Below are positions 28,601 to 43,600 of a stretch of 64,000 nucleotides of DNA, piece by piece (position 1 is the stretch's first letter; every line of letters begins with the position of its first letter). The stretch is taken from assembly GCA_021014325.1 (NCBI GenBank), contig CM037463.1, positions 10,857,001 to 10,921,000 on the forward strand. The letters are read 5' to 3'. The DNA is from Plazaster borealis (taxonomy: Eukaryota; Echinodermata; Asteroidea; Forcipulatida; Labidiasteridae). Below the pieces are notes generated by a model. It had not been told where the DNA came from. It made no database searches and saw only the letters and a list, made by a program, of their open reading frames with translations. A program made the position numbers and the translations under genes.

Positions 28601-31600
28601 ATTGCGGAAATATGATTGTTGGATATTATTAGACGGTGATTATGCTGTCCCCTTCTTCGTGCATTGCAGAGCTGCCAACTCACCCTGATTATGCAGGCCT
28701 GATATTCTTCCTATTTTAATCTGTTTTACGATTGTTGTTACCCTTTGGAAAAAAATTTTAAAATTGTTATTAATAAGGCCTGAAAAGTCTATTAAAGCCT
28801 ACACCATTTAGAGGTCAGCCCTTTTACTCAATAAAATTGTTCTGCTTTTTCAAGGACCAAATATCATGCCTGATTCTGCAGAAAGTTCTCTGAAAATCTT
28901 TCCATGTTCTGATGAACACATTTGAAAAACTCCCTGAATGTGGAATCTTTGTGCATATTATCTTGAATGTAATTCTAAATATCTCCCTGACATTGTATCT
29001 AAAAGGGGCCGTACGGTATTTTTCTCTGAGCCTCGGTTTGTAACATTAGTATTAACTCTTTCAGTGCCCGCGTTTTTTTTTTCTGATCCTAAAATGCCCA
29101 GCTTTTTTAGGTTTTTCAAAATTTTGAAAAAATATTCTGACTCATTCTGACGTGGCGTGTCGTGGCCGAGCGGATAAGAACACCAAACTCAAGCTCTGGT
29201 GTTTCTGATCAGCAGAGTGTGGGTTCGAATCCCAGTCGTGACACTTGTGTCCTTAAGCAAGACACTTAACCACATGCTTCGTCCTTCAGATGGGACGTTA
29301 AGCCGTAGGTCCCGTGTGTTGTGTAATGCACGTAAAAGAACCCAGTGCACTTATCGTAAAGAGAAGGGGTTCGCCCCGGTGTTCCTGGTCTGATCGGCAG
29401 CATATATTGCGCCACAGCACCTTGTAAACCATTGCATGGTGCTATAAATGAATAGGCCTCATACTTCAAACGTACCTCCACATATACCTTGCAGAAAAGA
29501 ATTTGTAGTCCCAGCGTTTTGCATCCTCTGGTAAAAGGCGCTATATAAATGTCATGTTTATTATTATTATTATTATTATCATCCTGGTCTGATACTTCCA
29601 CCTCTGAATCCCTTTCACTGTTTGAATCAGAAAAATAACTACAAAATTCTTCTGAAGTAAAGGAGCTAGTATGTTTGTTTCAAAGTGTGATTACAAACAA
29701 GCAGACGATCGATTGACCCATGGCAGTATCGATCGTAGCTAAAAATAGAACACATTAGAAAAGCTCAGAAAACGATGCGCCCTCTTGCAAGAACCAGAAT
29801 AAAACCTAGAGAAAAAGTTTGTACATGTACGAAATTGTACAATACATTAGAATGATATTGCCCTCTCATGATAACATGTATATTATTGGTCGTACATGTA
29901 TGATTGATGGTACTTTTTGAGTATTAAAATAGATCGTACATGTACGACCTTGGCACTTAAAGAGTTAAAGCACGTGGCCAATATTGACGATCGTCCAAGA
30001 CCATTATCCCCACTTTATGCATGACCCAACATATGTTAAATAAAAAAGAAATGTGAAAGTTTGAGACCAGTAGTCGCACTTTGTGTTACCCAACATATAC
30101 ATGAAATAACAAGCCTGTGAAAGTTGAAGCTCAATCGGTCATCGGAATCCCCTTAGAAAATAGTGGGGGAAAAAATGTTTTTAAACATCACATTTCGGAC
30201 TCGCAAGATCAAAACCAATTGTTTTACTCATCTCTCAAAAGAAACTGTAGCATTTCAAGCAAAAAATATTTCAAGGGGAGTTTTTCTTAATGTTAAATTA
30301 AAAAGTAAATTAAAAGTACAGTTAAAAAGTTAAATTTGTAAATCTGTGAACATTTATACATATATGTATTTTCAATGTCAAGCAGACCCAATCAATAGGA
30401 GGAGAAATAAGACGCCTTGGATAAATTTCAAATATTGAAAAACAAGACATTGGGATATTAATTTGATTTGATTTGATTTCTTGTTTTACTCCAAAAGGAA
30501 CATACCCCATTACCGTGGAAAAGTGTTACAACAATATTTAAAATAATACAAAGAGAGGTTCTGGGTCTAGAATTTGAAGGGTGTGCATAACACTGGTAAG
30601 AGTAAAAAATATAAATGGTATAAAGATGGTCATGGTGGAAAACTCCCTTTGAAATATTATGCTTGAAATGCAATAGTTTTTGAGATTGAGTAAAACAATT
30701 AGTTTTTATCTTACAAAACTCAATGTTTGAAAACAGTGAAAACATTTAAGGTTTTTCCCCACTTTTTTCTTGTGACTCCAATGACCGATTGAGCTTAAAC
30801 TTTCACAGGTTTGTTATTTCATGTATATGTTGAGTCACATCTAGTGTGGATACTGGTCTTTGGCAATTACCAATGTTACACAGTGCTTTAAAGGAACCCT
30901 TCCCAAATGCGCAAGCCACTTTTCTGGATTTCGGGCTTTTCGGAATTTCGTCTTTGAGAGGGCAAGGACATTTTTATTTTGCAAAGGACACCTTCCATTG
31001 GAAAATCTTAAAAGTTTATGGGAATCTTTTGAAGGGGCACCGAGGCCAAGACCAATGGCAACAGAGGCCATGGCCTAGGGATTTTCCATGTTCGTCAAAT
31101 CTCATCTCTGTTTACGAGTGCTTGGTACTGTATTTATGCATGATGCTGGAGGCATAGATGCATATTTGGTACATTGTGCATAGTAAGACTCCACTCTTTG
31201 TTAATAAGTGCATTGGTTTCATTATTAAAGTACAGTAGATAACTGTATTGTATATTTTTTTGCATTGTGAACATTTTTATCCTTGTAGTGTTCATGGTAT
31301 CCCGTCATAATTCTCATCTTGAATAAATTCTGCAGTTAGAACTTTCAAGTCACTTGGAAATCCATCAACGTTCAAATACCGTTGCACACAAGTACAGTAA
31401 TCAATACACGCATACACGTGTATGCCACAAATGATTTTCTCTCTCATATCGCCGTCCAGTTATTAAATATTTCCCAAATCCTACACACAAATCCTTAATT
31501 GAAAAGACTAAACCCCTTGGGCAATACCATTCAACCCAAATCCATAAGCCAATCAGAGTTACCCTGACATACAAAAAAAAAAAAAAACCTTCTCCCCTCA

Positions 31601-34600
31601 TCTCCATACGCCTGTGGCCACTTTCTTCACCAATCAACTAAACTCGGTCGGGGATAAACAAACGCTCCCATCGTTTCACCTTCCACCAAGGATCACAGAA
31701 CATTTTTTTTTAATTTCGGGGGGTCGTTGTGTTTTTACGTTGGAGGTGTATATTTTCATTTGGAAGTTGGAGGGAGGATTTAGTTGGTGAGGTTGAGGAG
31801 ACGTCTTACATTGAAGAAGGATCTGATAGGATTGGAAGATGCCTTACCGCGCAAGTAAGATACCACGTTTAAAACACTGTAAGTACATGAATGTACTCAT
31901 GTGTCGTTCGTTTTTATCATCGAAAGGAACAAGTAATATTAATTGTTACTTGATTTAAAACTTGTTCATTTTGCAGTTTTACATTTGTACAAATTCTTGT
32001 AACACTTAAACAAGTGTATTACATCGTAGCCTGATTATGATTTTTCTGTATGATTAACAGTTTAAGTTTATCAAGTTCATTGTCATCTTTAAATCGGATG
32101 GAATGGCAGAACAGTAAAGTAAGCCAGCGGGATCAGTTACCTTGTCATTGCACTTGTGCACCGGCTTTTTCACCAGTCCATATTTCATATAAACTAGGGA
32201 TTCTTTTCAACATTGAACCCCATGCACAAGCTAGCATATCAGGCCGATATGGGCAAATTGTGTGCCGATATGCGCAAATTTTGGCCGATTCGCCCAAAAT
32301 AAAAATAATACTAATAATTTTTATAATTTCACAAAAATCATCAAGAGAAAGCAGTATAGAATGCTCCAGATTGCACATTAGGGCTTTTAAAACCAAGATA
32401 AACACCAAGTAGAAAACATTCCGAAGGTCTTGTTTCAATTCAGCGTGCTTCGGCCAAACATCTCAAAATTTGGGTCCAGAATGCCCGACAGTTTTGAAAA
32501 TCCTGGGGAGAACCGTGATTGAACTAGATAGTTATTGTCAGGTGGCCCAAGCATTTTTGGCCGGGATTCTAGAATACTGAGGTGTTGGTACATGTACATA
32601 CTCACCGTACAGAGTGCATCTTGACCTCACAGAAATCCACTTAAAAAAGCATCAGGAAGATCAAGCGACGATTGGATGATCTCAAAACCACAAAGTTCAT
32701 CAGTGGGATTTGCGACACAGTGTTTGGGTCCACGGCACATCGGTCGACTTCAAGAGATCGCGCCATGTGCCGAGCGAGGCAGACAGAAACGTGAAAGCAA
32801 TTAAGTCAAGCTATCCGAAATATGACATTTTCATTTTTCAATTCAATTATTATTAGGGGGGGAGGGGGAGGTTGCCCGTGGCGGTCATTCTAAGCCAGGC
32901 CAATCTGATTTAGTAATTTTCATGGCTTAATAGTCAGTAAAGGTTTTGATGGTTTCGGTGAGCGGCACTTGACCTATATCTGCATGCTGCATTTACGTCT
33001 TGCTTATTTGTATACAATGTGCTTATCTACATGTACATAATCATTCACATACAAGAATCGTGTATTATTTATAAGCATGTACCCCGATTCCATGGGTTCT
33101 TGGTATACACAACTTTGAATCCCATACATGTATCTCAGTGGAGAGGTGAGGGGTTGACTACAGTGCCCAGGGCTCGATTTTAACAAACAGCTAGTCTTAA
33201 GATACGCGCCAATCTTAATTGCTGAGAGGCCATTCAGAAATGTTAAACAAATTCAATTTTGTTTACTTTTTTGTTATTGTTTTGACCCAACCATTTTAAA
33301 TACTAAATAGCTTTGTAATAATATTCTCAATTCGGTGTATAGATTATATTATAATCTATGCACTCAAGAACAAATTTCAAATAAATGGTCTGTACATTTT
33401 TCTACAAATTTTTGTTCCCCCACTTTCATGAGGACTAGTTCTATAGACTGTGCAAGTCTTGCGCGCATTCAAGCATTTTTGGGACCACTTTGGTCCCATG
33501 TATATTGTTTTCACGAGTCTCAATGATCGATACGCGTGAGACTTGCACAGTCTATTGGAGAATATGTGCATCACAAAACTTCATTTTACCTTGGAGACCC
33601 CTCTTTACAAATTCAAAACAGTTAAACAATGGAAGGAAGCATCAATCAACGGATGGGTATAAAACATTGTCTTTTCACTCCAGACAATCATTTTGTTTTA
33701 CCCAAACAAGTTTGTTGGAGGGGGAGGGTGGGGGGGGGGGTAATTATAGACAGGTGCACACACCCTTTTCTGAACTGTTCATTGTGGATATTGTTGAAGG
33801 TTGGGTTTTGCTGGGCAAACTAATTTGGTTGTAGAGGAGCGGGGGAGATCGTAATTCAAAGATGATGACTCAGGGCTTGTGGAGTATAACAAGGTTTTCC
33901 TGTTATTGAATACATTGGCAGAGAGCCTTTTTTTTTTCTTTCTTTTTTTCGTTGTACGTGTTCGTCTGTCTGTGTACCGTGTAATAATGCGCCATTATAA
34001 GGTGCCCCTAAAGAACGACTGAGTTGTCTCCGGGACTGTTGATTTGAGTTTGTCTTGCCTTGGGAAGTTGTTGAAGTTGTCAGTATGAAGCGATTTGCGT
34101 TCTTGCGTAATTCGTTTGGGAAGCAATCTGGTGAGTTTTCAATACATAGGGGTTTTTTGTGTTCGTTGTTGTTGTTGTTTTGGTTTTGGGTTGTTTTTTT
34201 TTGCTGTTAAAGGCACTGGACACGTTTGGTAATTGTCAAAGACCGCTGACCAGTACTCTCACTTGGTTTATCCCAACATATGAATAAAATAGCAAGCCTG
34301 TGAAAATTTGGGCTCAATTGATCATTGAAGTTGCAAGAAAATGATGAAAGAAAAAACACCCTTGTTGCACAAATTTGTGTGCCTTCAGATGCCTATAAAA
34401 GGCTTCTGGCCTGAAGTCTTTTAATATTTTAGTGAGAAATTACCTCTTTCTCAAAAACTGCAGTACTTCAGAGGGAGTCGTTTCTCACAATGTTTTATAC
34501 TATCAACAGCGGTCCGTTGCTCATTACCAAGTAAATTTGTATGCTAATATATATTTTGAGTAATTACCGAACTAGTACAGTGCCTTTAAAAGCCGTGAAT

Positions 34601-37600
34601 TATAGTATTGAATTTGAAAGTTTTTAGGGCACACAATGAAGACAAATATTACTTGTTATTTGTAAACCGTAATAAATATGAAATTGTAGTGAATTGAATT
34701 GAAATTGAATTAAATTAAGTGATACATGTAAGTTCCTACCTTATGTATATGTACATTTACATTGTACTGTACACATGGTACATGTACATGTATGTATTTT
34801 AAATCCTATTCTTTAACACTTCATTCATGTACAAGTACATACTTGTACAAATGCACATCTTCCGATGTCAGGGTTAAGTTGAATACTTTATCGATTATAA
34901 CTTATTACGGATTACTTGGAGACTAATGACTCAAAGTTAAGTGCAATTTATTGTGTTTTGGTACTTGGATGTGACATCATACCTTGTATCAGCATGGTTT
35001 GAGTGGCTAATTTTGGGTACTTTTTAAATTTGTTATTATTATATATTTCTGGTAATGAAACCAAGGATGCCTCATAAGTGAACTTAATCACAAGGGTGCT
35101 TGCTATGTGAGATTGTAGTGACTGAGGTTAACCCATACTCTGCCATGATAAATGTTCTGTGTTCTTTTACGTGCACTACCAATGTCAATAATCAAATACA
35201 GGAACCAGTCTTTTTCCTTTCAGGCCAGGGCCCAATTTCATAAAGCTGCTAAGCACACGTTTTGTGCTTACTGAGTGAGTTTCCATTTCATAGCCCTGCT
35301 AACCGTAAGCACACGAAAAGGCATGCTAACCTTCCGGTGCTTACTGTATGAAAATGCATGACGTAACAATGCAAATCCATGGTGAACGCGCAAGATGGCG
35401 ACCTTAATTTCTTGCTACATGTAACCTGTGAAATACGCTTATGAACAAGCAAATTTTTCTGCTACAGTTAGCACAAAAGTTTGCTTACCGTTAAGCAGCG
35501 CTATGAAATTGGGCCCTGATTTTTTGTACATGTACGTAAGTATTCTTTCTCTATGGTTGCAATACAATCAACAAAAGCGGGAATTATTTACATCATTTTG
35601 TTTTCTGGTTTGTTTTGTTTTACAGCTCAAAAGCCATCTGGAGGATCTGGAGGAGATGAACCTGATAGTAAAGTTGTAAGTATGTTTGGTTATTGGCTAT
35701 CACTGAACCTTGGCAGAAGATAACACAAGATAAACAGCTACTGAACTTACCCTGATTCATGCCAATGAATAACACACCAAATAATCAGTAGTCGCCATGT
35801 AGAGATTGGCCACTGTCATAGAGCTGCACGATCAACAAATTTCCTGCGCAAAAAGCAACTTTTTTTTTAATAGCCGAAGCTGCTTACCAGCCTTGGCCAA
35901 ATCTCATAAAAATCTGTAAGCACAAAAACTTGCTAAGCACAGAAAAATATTGCTGAGCAGAAACAGGTTACCAGCTAAAAGTCCATAAAGTTTACACTGT
36001 TGCGACTGGTGCCCCTCTCTTTTTTATATATTGCTGAGCAGAAACTGGTTACCAGCCAAAAGTCTGTAAAGTTTACACTGTTGCGACTGGTGCTCTCTCT
36101 TTTTTTTTTTGCGAAGCAAAGAAATTTGCTAAGTTAGTGCTTTCTGCTTAACAGCTTTATGGAATTGGGCCTTGAGCATTACTTAATGTATGTAAGTGAC
36201 TGGTTTCTGCTACTTTTTCACTTAGCGGCTCAAATTATTGGCAAGATTACCTTTCCTTACCCTACAGCTCTATGAGTTTGTGCCAGAGTATGAAGCATGT
36301 AAATTAATAGAACTTACAACCACGTACATTTATAACACACATTTGCATCCTTAATACTACACAAGTTTTATCATGATAACAGAAATTTACCCTTGGCTGT
36401 GTCGTGATTTCACTATCCAACCAGTTTGATATCATACTTTGAATTTTTAAAGATGTTGTTGAAGTCCTCATTCTGTATTTAGCATTGGTTTGGTGGCATC
36501 GGTTTATGTTGAAGAAAGCTAAGATGGCCACTGCTTAAAGTGACTAATGGGTTAATCAACAAATAATAGTAATACTTAATATACAGTATGTATACACACA
36601 GAAACAAGTGGCGATGTTTGTGATTTAGCAAAAATTCCATCTTACACTTGGCACAGAATTTTCTCATCAAGAGTGCACCTACATGTATTAGTGAAATACA
36701 GAAAGTTGCACTGGTCAAGAAAAATAGATGAATGTGTGATATGCTTCTTGACGCCTGATACTTCGCAGTAGGCAATGGAGGCAACTGCCTCTGTGCCCCG
36801 TTTCATTGCCTTGTTGCCCCATGAAATTGTGCCCTTTACTAAGGAAAAAACTGCCTTGCCCTTTACAAGAGCAATGTATCAGCCCAGCTTCTAAGTCATT
36901 GCCTTGATGCCCCATGAAATATTCCAGAAGAAATTTGCCTGATAGAGGTGCCCTTCACTATGGAAAAACTGTGGTACCCTTTCAAGAACAAAATACCATG
37001 GCCCAATTTCATAGAGCTGCTTAAGCACAAAAAGTAGCTAAGCACAACAAAATTATGCTTACCAGAATAAGGTTACCAGCCAAACTAGCATACCACAAGT
37101 ACAATTTATGACTGGTATCCTGCTCATTTCTGCTCAGCAGAAAATTGTTAAGCAATATTTCCGCTTAAGCAGCTCTATGAAATTGGGCCCAGCCCAGCTT
37201 CTAAGTCATTACCTTAATGCCCCATGAAATGTTCTGTAGAAACTTGCATTGTCCTTTACTAAGGGAAAAAAATTGCCTTACACTTTACAATAACGAAACT
37301 GTATCGGGCCTGCTTTCTACATGTATTATTTTCAGAATTGATTTTTGCACACAGTTTTCAGCCACACCAGCACAAGAACACAACAATTAATTATGCAAGC
37401 ATTTTAATTTGGTTATTATTTGGTTGGTCGAAAGAGATGCCAAGTCCTTATATTCTACGGGGAGGAAAAGCAAAGAGGTCGGTGTTTTTCCTGTCGCACT
37501 TTGTCCACTGGCCAAATGCCTGTTAAAACAGCTACAGACGGTAATGCTCTCCGATTAGTCCAACTGGCTTGTAACTGGCCTCTTAAATTCTAATTGGAGA

Positions 37601-40600
37601 GCTTAGTCTGTAAATTGTGCAACTCAATTCAAAACTTTGAAAAATAGTCACATATATAGTACATGTAATGGCTTTTTGAAGTATGTGAAAAAATTGACAA
37701 CTTCTCTTGCATTGAGTATAATCTTGAATACAGCATGCAAGAACAGGCAAAAAAGTCTGTACCTAGGTCTTCTAAAAATGGTACATGCACGGTGTGTGTG
37801 TTAAACTGATAATGATAACTGTCATCTAATAACTACTTGACGTCCTCCCCAGTCTTTCTGGAACAGCAAAATGAAAAGTGCTGTCACTAAAGCCTCTGCT
37901 GTTACTAGCTTTGCTGAGGTGAGCATTTAACACTAACACCGTTAGTTTACATTCATGTCATTGTCATTCACATTCATGTCATTGTCATTCAAAAAAACAT
38001 GAATGCAAAGGTTTTTTGATTTTTTTCACAAGCCGAGCTCAACTCTATGATTGAACCAGCCATGTGAAGTCAGAGCTTGAAAATCAAATTTTGCCTTTGC
38101 ATTCCTGTGTAGCATGGAGTTTTGTTTTTTAATTTTGCACGTTTCACAAGCTAGACTGGTCACCTCATCAATCACAGTTATTGAGTATTTCAAATATGTT
38201 TCCCTTTTGCAGTACCGTGTATATATGTACATGTACAGAGCTATGTACATGTTGTACTGCTATTTCATAGATAGCCTTGAAAATATGTGTAAATTTACAC
38301 GGTGGATTTTTAGCACAGTTTGACAGATCTGATAGTGCTTTTTTAAAACAAATATGTCTTCGAAATTAATAGCAATTATGACATTTCTTTTGTGCAACCC
38401 AGACTGGTGTCTCTCAAGATGTTGTCAGTTGAAAACCTACCACCACTCACTCAATTATTTTAAGTAATTAATTTTTTTGGGGGTTGAACAAAGAAAAATT
38501 TACTCGAGCGGGACTTGAACCTGCGACCTCCGGATTAACGTTCCGACGCTCTACCGATTGAGCTATCTAGCCCTAATGTTGGCGGTTCTTCTATTTTGTC
38601 ATTATTTTTGTTCGGGGGGTGCAAGTCAGAAGCCATTCAACCTGTAACTGCCGTATAGCCAGGGATCACACCCAAGTTTAGGATACAACCTGGGAAGCGG
38701 TAGGAGAGGGATCAAACGCAACATATATATATATTTTTTTTTTGAGATATTTATCAACCAAAATTTGAGATGATCTCCAGAATCCATCGTTTTAGTTTTT
38801 GCACATTGCATGGCATCAGCAGTTTGCACTCAGCCTAAGTTGTTACTCGCCCACAGGGAAACTTGTGTTCTAACTCATTTCTTTCCTGCAGGATGTTATA
38901 GAAATAACAAGCTCAAGTTTCCATGAAACCATCGTGTATAAATATTCATTGTCATTCTGCATCTTTCTTAATTAACCCCCTTGCACTGACGTCACACCCC
39001 GACTCCTGCCTGCCCACCTTCTGCCATTTTGGGTGTCAGGTTACACCTGTGATACACATGGTAAGTGTCTAAAGGCCCATGTCACACAGTGCGATTTTTT
39101 TTACATGCAACTTTTGAGGCAACCACTTTGCACTGTATGCAAAAAGAACACTTCGGCAGCACAAACAATATTTCTCTGGCTCTTAGGGGCCATGGATAAA
39201 TTAAGAACACGTTCGCACGCGTGGAAACGCATGGCTGCACGGAGTCGTCCCAAAGTTGTCACGGCCCCGTGCAACCATTGGATTTGCGCTCCAGTGATTG
39301 TAAGGTTCCCTCTTATTATCAAACTCTATTGTTGGTGCCTTTTGTTGGTCGGATTACACGGGACAAGGCAGCTGGAAAGTAGCCCACAAAGGAGTGAAGG
39401 ATTTGTGTTTGCGGTCTAGCTCAGGTAGGTATACCGGACTATGGTTTATTTGGTAAGCCAATTATAACTACAAAGTGACATTTGGCTTAAGCTGGCCAAC
39501 AGCATTGTTCCTTTGTTATACAGTGAGTCTCCCTCAAGACCAGACCATTGCAGAAGAATGCGTTCCTATGCGTGACACTGGGTGGGTTTTCTTTTGTTTG
39601 AGCTTGCACGCATAGGAACGCGTCGGATTGCGACCGTGCCCGTGACTTATTTTATCCATGGTCCCTTACCCATCACCAGAAAAATAATGAGACAACTGAA
39701 ATGTGAATGAGTTTTCTTATCGGAGATTGCCTGGAGCTGGTTGCCTGTTAATTACCTCATGTGACATGGCCTTAATCGCGCGGGTATCGCCATCGATGCG
39801 CACTGCACAGTAACACAGAGGGAATCTGGCTTCCAAAATGGCGCAATCTTGCGGGGTGATGACGTCCGGTGAATCGGGGTCAATATTGACATTGTTCTGC
39901 GTAGCAAGATGCAATCTTGTAGGCACTTTTCACTGACCAATTTGATGCGTTGTTTTCTTGCAATCGATCCCAGTGTGTTCAGAAGCAGGCAAGTGCCCAT
40001 GCCAGGGCCCAATTTCATAGAGCTGCTTTAGCACAAACAATGGCTAAGCACAACAAAATTATGCTTACCAGAATAAGGTTGCCAGCCAAAATAACATGTC
40101 ACATGTACAATCTGTGCCTGGTATCCCGGTTTTTTTTGCTGAGCAAAAAGTTGTTAAGCAGCTCTATGAAATTGGGCACTGGTTTGGCTTGAAGGTCAAA
40201 TTTTGATGCATCAAATTTTTCAAGGAAAATGTGACAACATCACACCTTAAAATCAAAATAGAAAACCTTTCTTTTCACTGATTATTTTTCACAATCCATT
40301 TTTGTGCTTATTGTCTTTATTTTGAATTGTTGACATGTTTTGTCAGTATTATTTATTTGTGGACAGTACTATAAAGATGAAGCAGTAAGTTTCATTGAAT
40401 TTTTTTACCAAATACGTACAGTCCAGTAAATTGTTGCTGTTGGTAAATTACGTTTTCCTTCCAGTTTGGTGTACATTTTGAGTATCTGAAAACATGTACA
40501 TGTATGCGCTTGCTTTTATGTGTATAGACCTTATGCACATGGTGCCACATGAGAAAGGGCGCCCTCGCCCATAGGTCAAAAAGGAGGTTGCTCATTGGCC

Positions 40601-43600
40601 CATCCTGTGCACCGCGCGTAGAAATCTGTGCGCTTCCCATTGTTTCATCGTAGGTTTACCTCTAAGATGGCGGCTGGATGACGTCAATGCATAAGGTCAA
40701 TACTGGTATCCCGTTTACCTACATTGGTATCCATGATATTCCTTTCCGTAGACTGTGCAAGTGTCGCACTTATTCGAACATTGGGACTTGCTTAAAGGGA
40801 TTGTATACGTTTGGTAATTGGAACCCACTGTTTGTTTCAATCCTATATAGTTGTAGATATATACCATAAAACTTTCCTGTGAAAATTTCATTTCAAAGGG
40901 TGGTAGAGTTTTTGAGATATTGTGGAAAATCTAGAGCGGTTATGTCCACGCAGGAAGATTAATCTGCAATTGGAATACACTATCTGAGAAACGTTAATGC
41001 AGTAATGCTTCTCAGATTCAAATTGTTTGGGATAAAAAGTGATTTTTTTTTCCCATCACCGCAGTACTTTGAAGTGAAAAGTTTCTCAAAATGCATTATA
41101 CTGTCCAAAGCTGCTGTACTTCTTACCAACTAAGTTTTTATTGCCATTAATTTTCAGAGTCATTACCAAACGTATACAGACCCTTTAAGTGTGCGAGTTT
41201 GTTTCCTTCATGCGTAAAGCAAATGTACGTTGGACCAAAGTGGTTGCAACATTTTTTCAAATACGAGCGAGACTTGCACGGTCTATTGTGAGATTTTATT
41301 TGCCATCTCAGCATCATGAAATGATCAAAGAAATGACGGCTAAATCATGTGAATCATGTTAACATTCCAATTCAGTATCTCCAAGACAAATATGGCAACC
41401 TCTCAAGTATGACTGTCCAACATCCCGTTTAGAATAATGTTCTTTGATTAAAAAAAAAAAGATTTACACCAGGCACCCAGTCTCTGGTGGTCTACATGTA
41501 CATGCATGACATTCTGTACTGTGGACAGATGCCGATTATATAGTGATGTTTGCAGCTTTGCATTGTGTGGATAATAGGAAGCAACTATTACTAGTTAACT
41601 TGTGGGTAAATCTCTTTTGGGAGGAGTGCTGGCTCTAAAAAGAGCTGGTGTGGTTTTGACTTTTCAAACAGTAAACTCTGCTCATCTTCAGAGCTGACAC
41701 TCCTGCCAAAAGAGATTTACACATGGTTGTGCCTGCAAGTTTACTAGGTACTGACTATGTCACCAATACAAAGTACATGTCAACTTGAAGCAAAGAGCCC
41801 AAATGCATCTTGAGACTTCATGCGAAGGTCACAACTCGTTGATTTTAAAATTCACCTTGAATCTGAATGTCACAATTTGGCGTCACAGTTTCATGGCTCT
41901 GCTTACCGCCGAATTCTGCGCTTACGGTCACCATTCTCCGCGTACTGTGCAAGCGCCGAATTTCTGCGTTAGCTGTGTAAGTGAAGAATGCCTAGTGACG
42001 TGGAGTACGCACGCGCACAAGCAAAAATTCCCTGCTAACCCATGAAATACGCTTGACGTAAGCGTGGAATTCCGCGCTTACGTAAGCGCCGATTCTTTGC
42101 TTACGGTAAGCAGAGCCATGAAATTAGGCCCTGGTGTGTGTTTGATGTGTAAAACAAACAATTGTTGTGAGGTCATGTTAGATTTCATCAGCTAATTGCG
42201 GCCATTGGAACCACCATCTTGGGAAGTGTCATTCCTCCCGAGTTGGAATCACGTTTTTTCTTCTTCTCCACAAAATTTTACAAGCTAGACTTTGAAACCA
42301 TTAGATTGCTTGACTTTCATTATGCCGCCGACATCTTTGTCATGTTTCCTGTCTTCATTATCAATAATGAATACTAACTATCATGACACCAAAAAGTTGG
42401 CAGACTATTTTTAATCTTGCAACATTGGTCCAGCCGAAAAAGTCTATCAGACTGTCCCATCTTGAGAGGCTGTCATAGCAGTATTTGTGTACATTTCAAT
42501 GTGACCGTTATTCATAATCTTGATCATTTTTCCATATATCCAAGGACACATTGTATGAAAATGAAGAGGTAAAGTCTACTACTCTTGTTCAATATATTCT
42601 AAATAATCCCTCAATTTCAGTTGATTTGTGTTTCAGTGTAATATCTACATCAATACTGAAATGTAACCAGTGCATTAAATGTGTACATTTCTTAATAAGC
42701 ATTTACTAACGGAGGGAAAAATGATGTTTGGATAAACTGAGTACTGTCACTTGACGATTTGAATTTGATAGCGTTTGTCAAACTCATGACGAGGCACTAA
42801 GTTCAATGTGAAGACAAAACTTTACAGTTTGTTCATATATCATTATACCCCATATCTAACAGTTGATATAAATATGTTGTAAATTTTATATTTAAAAGTA
42901 AACAATGTTTTTTTCTTTCTTTTTCTTGCCGTGCGTGCATTGCTTCTTTTTGCATGTGCAACAAGTCTAACTTTTAGTTCATCTATGTTTTGACAAGGAT
43001 TTCTTAACAACAGGGCCGTTATCGATGGCTCAAACTACGTGTATTTAAACAATGGTTTATCCACTTGCTGCAGTTGCCCAACAAGAAAGACGTACACCGT
43101 ACTTGCATTTGTAAAAAAGAACATGTAAGGGTTCTCCCAAGATTTTTTCAAAACTGTGGAGCATTGTGGACCCCAATGTTGGGAGTTTGGCCCTAAGCAT
43201 GCCATCTTGTATTGAAACGATGTCCCCTGACAGGTTTTTTTACTTGCTTGGTGTTTATTTTTGGTTTTTAAAGCCCGACTGTGAAATCTGGGGAATTCAA
43301 AATGGATTTATCTTCATGTCTTTTGCGAAATTATTTATTATTATAATTTATAGGCCGTAATTCGCACGTATCGTCACGCAATTCACGCGTATCAGCCTGA
43401 TATTGGTATTTTTTGTGCGTATCGACGGTAATTTGCTTGTATCGTCCTGCTCTTTGCGCATATCGGCACGATACGCTAGCTTGTGCATGGGGGAGAACCC
43501 TGCCAGTACAGTACGTGGTAGAAGGTGCTGACAAGAAAGTGCCATCATGGACAGTTGATTTGATACATGTATGTATAATTTGCTGCACGAAGCAGCACAT

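Larger units (their letters stand above)
19110..35625. other. 16.5-kb CLASP intron with internal alternative first exons
   Basis: Carries the three alternative first exons and many repeats. 19110-20450 shows nothing nameable. Repeats run: E-like 20461-20592, B 20834-21208, TTTA-rich 23895-23990, P 24136-24364, B 24878-25266, D 25687-26792, SINE-1 27009-27446, B (reverse) 27935-28319, H with G inside 28667-29010, SINE-1 29153-29579, C 30575-30895, J 30895-31090, F 32215-32514, D 33443-33555, A 34211-34585, partial SINE-1 35031-35195, E 35227-35517. 21950-23595 is nearly repeat-free and likely promoter/5' UTR of alternative exon 1. 29580-30570 and 32520-33440 have nothing I recognise. Confidence 0.6.
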
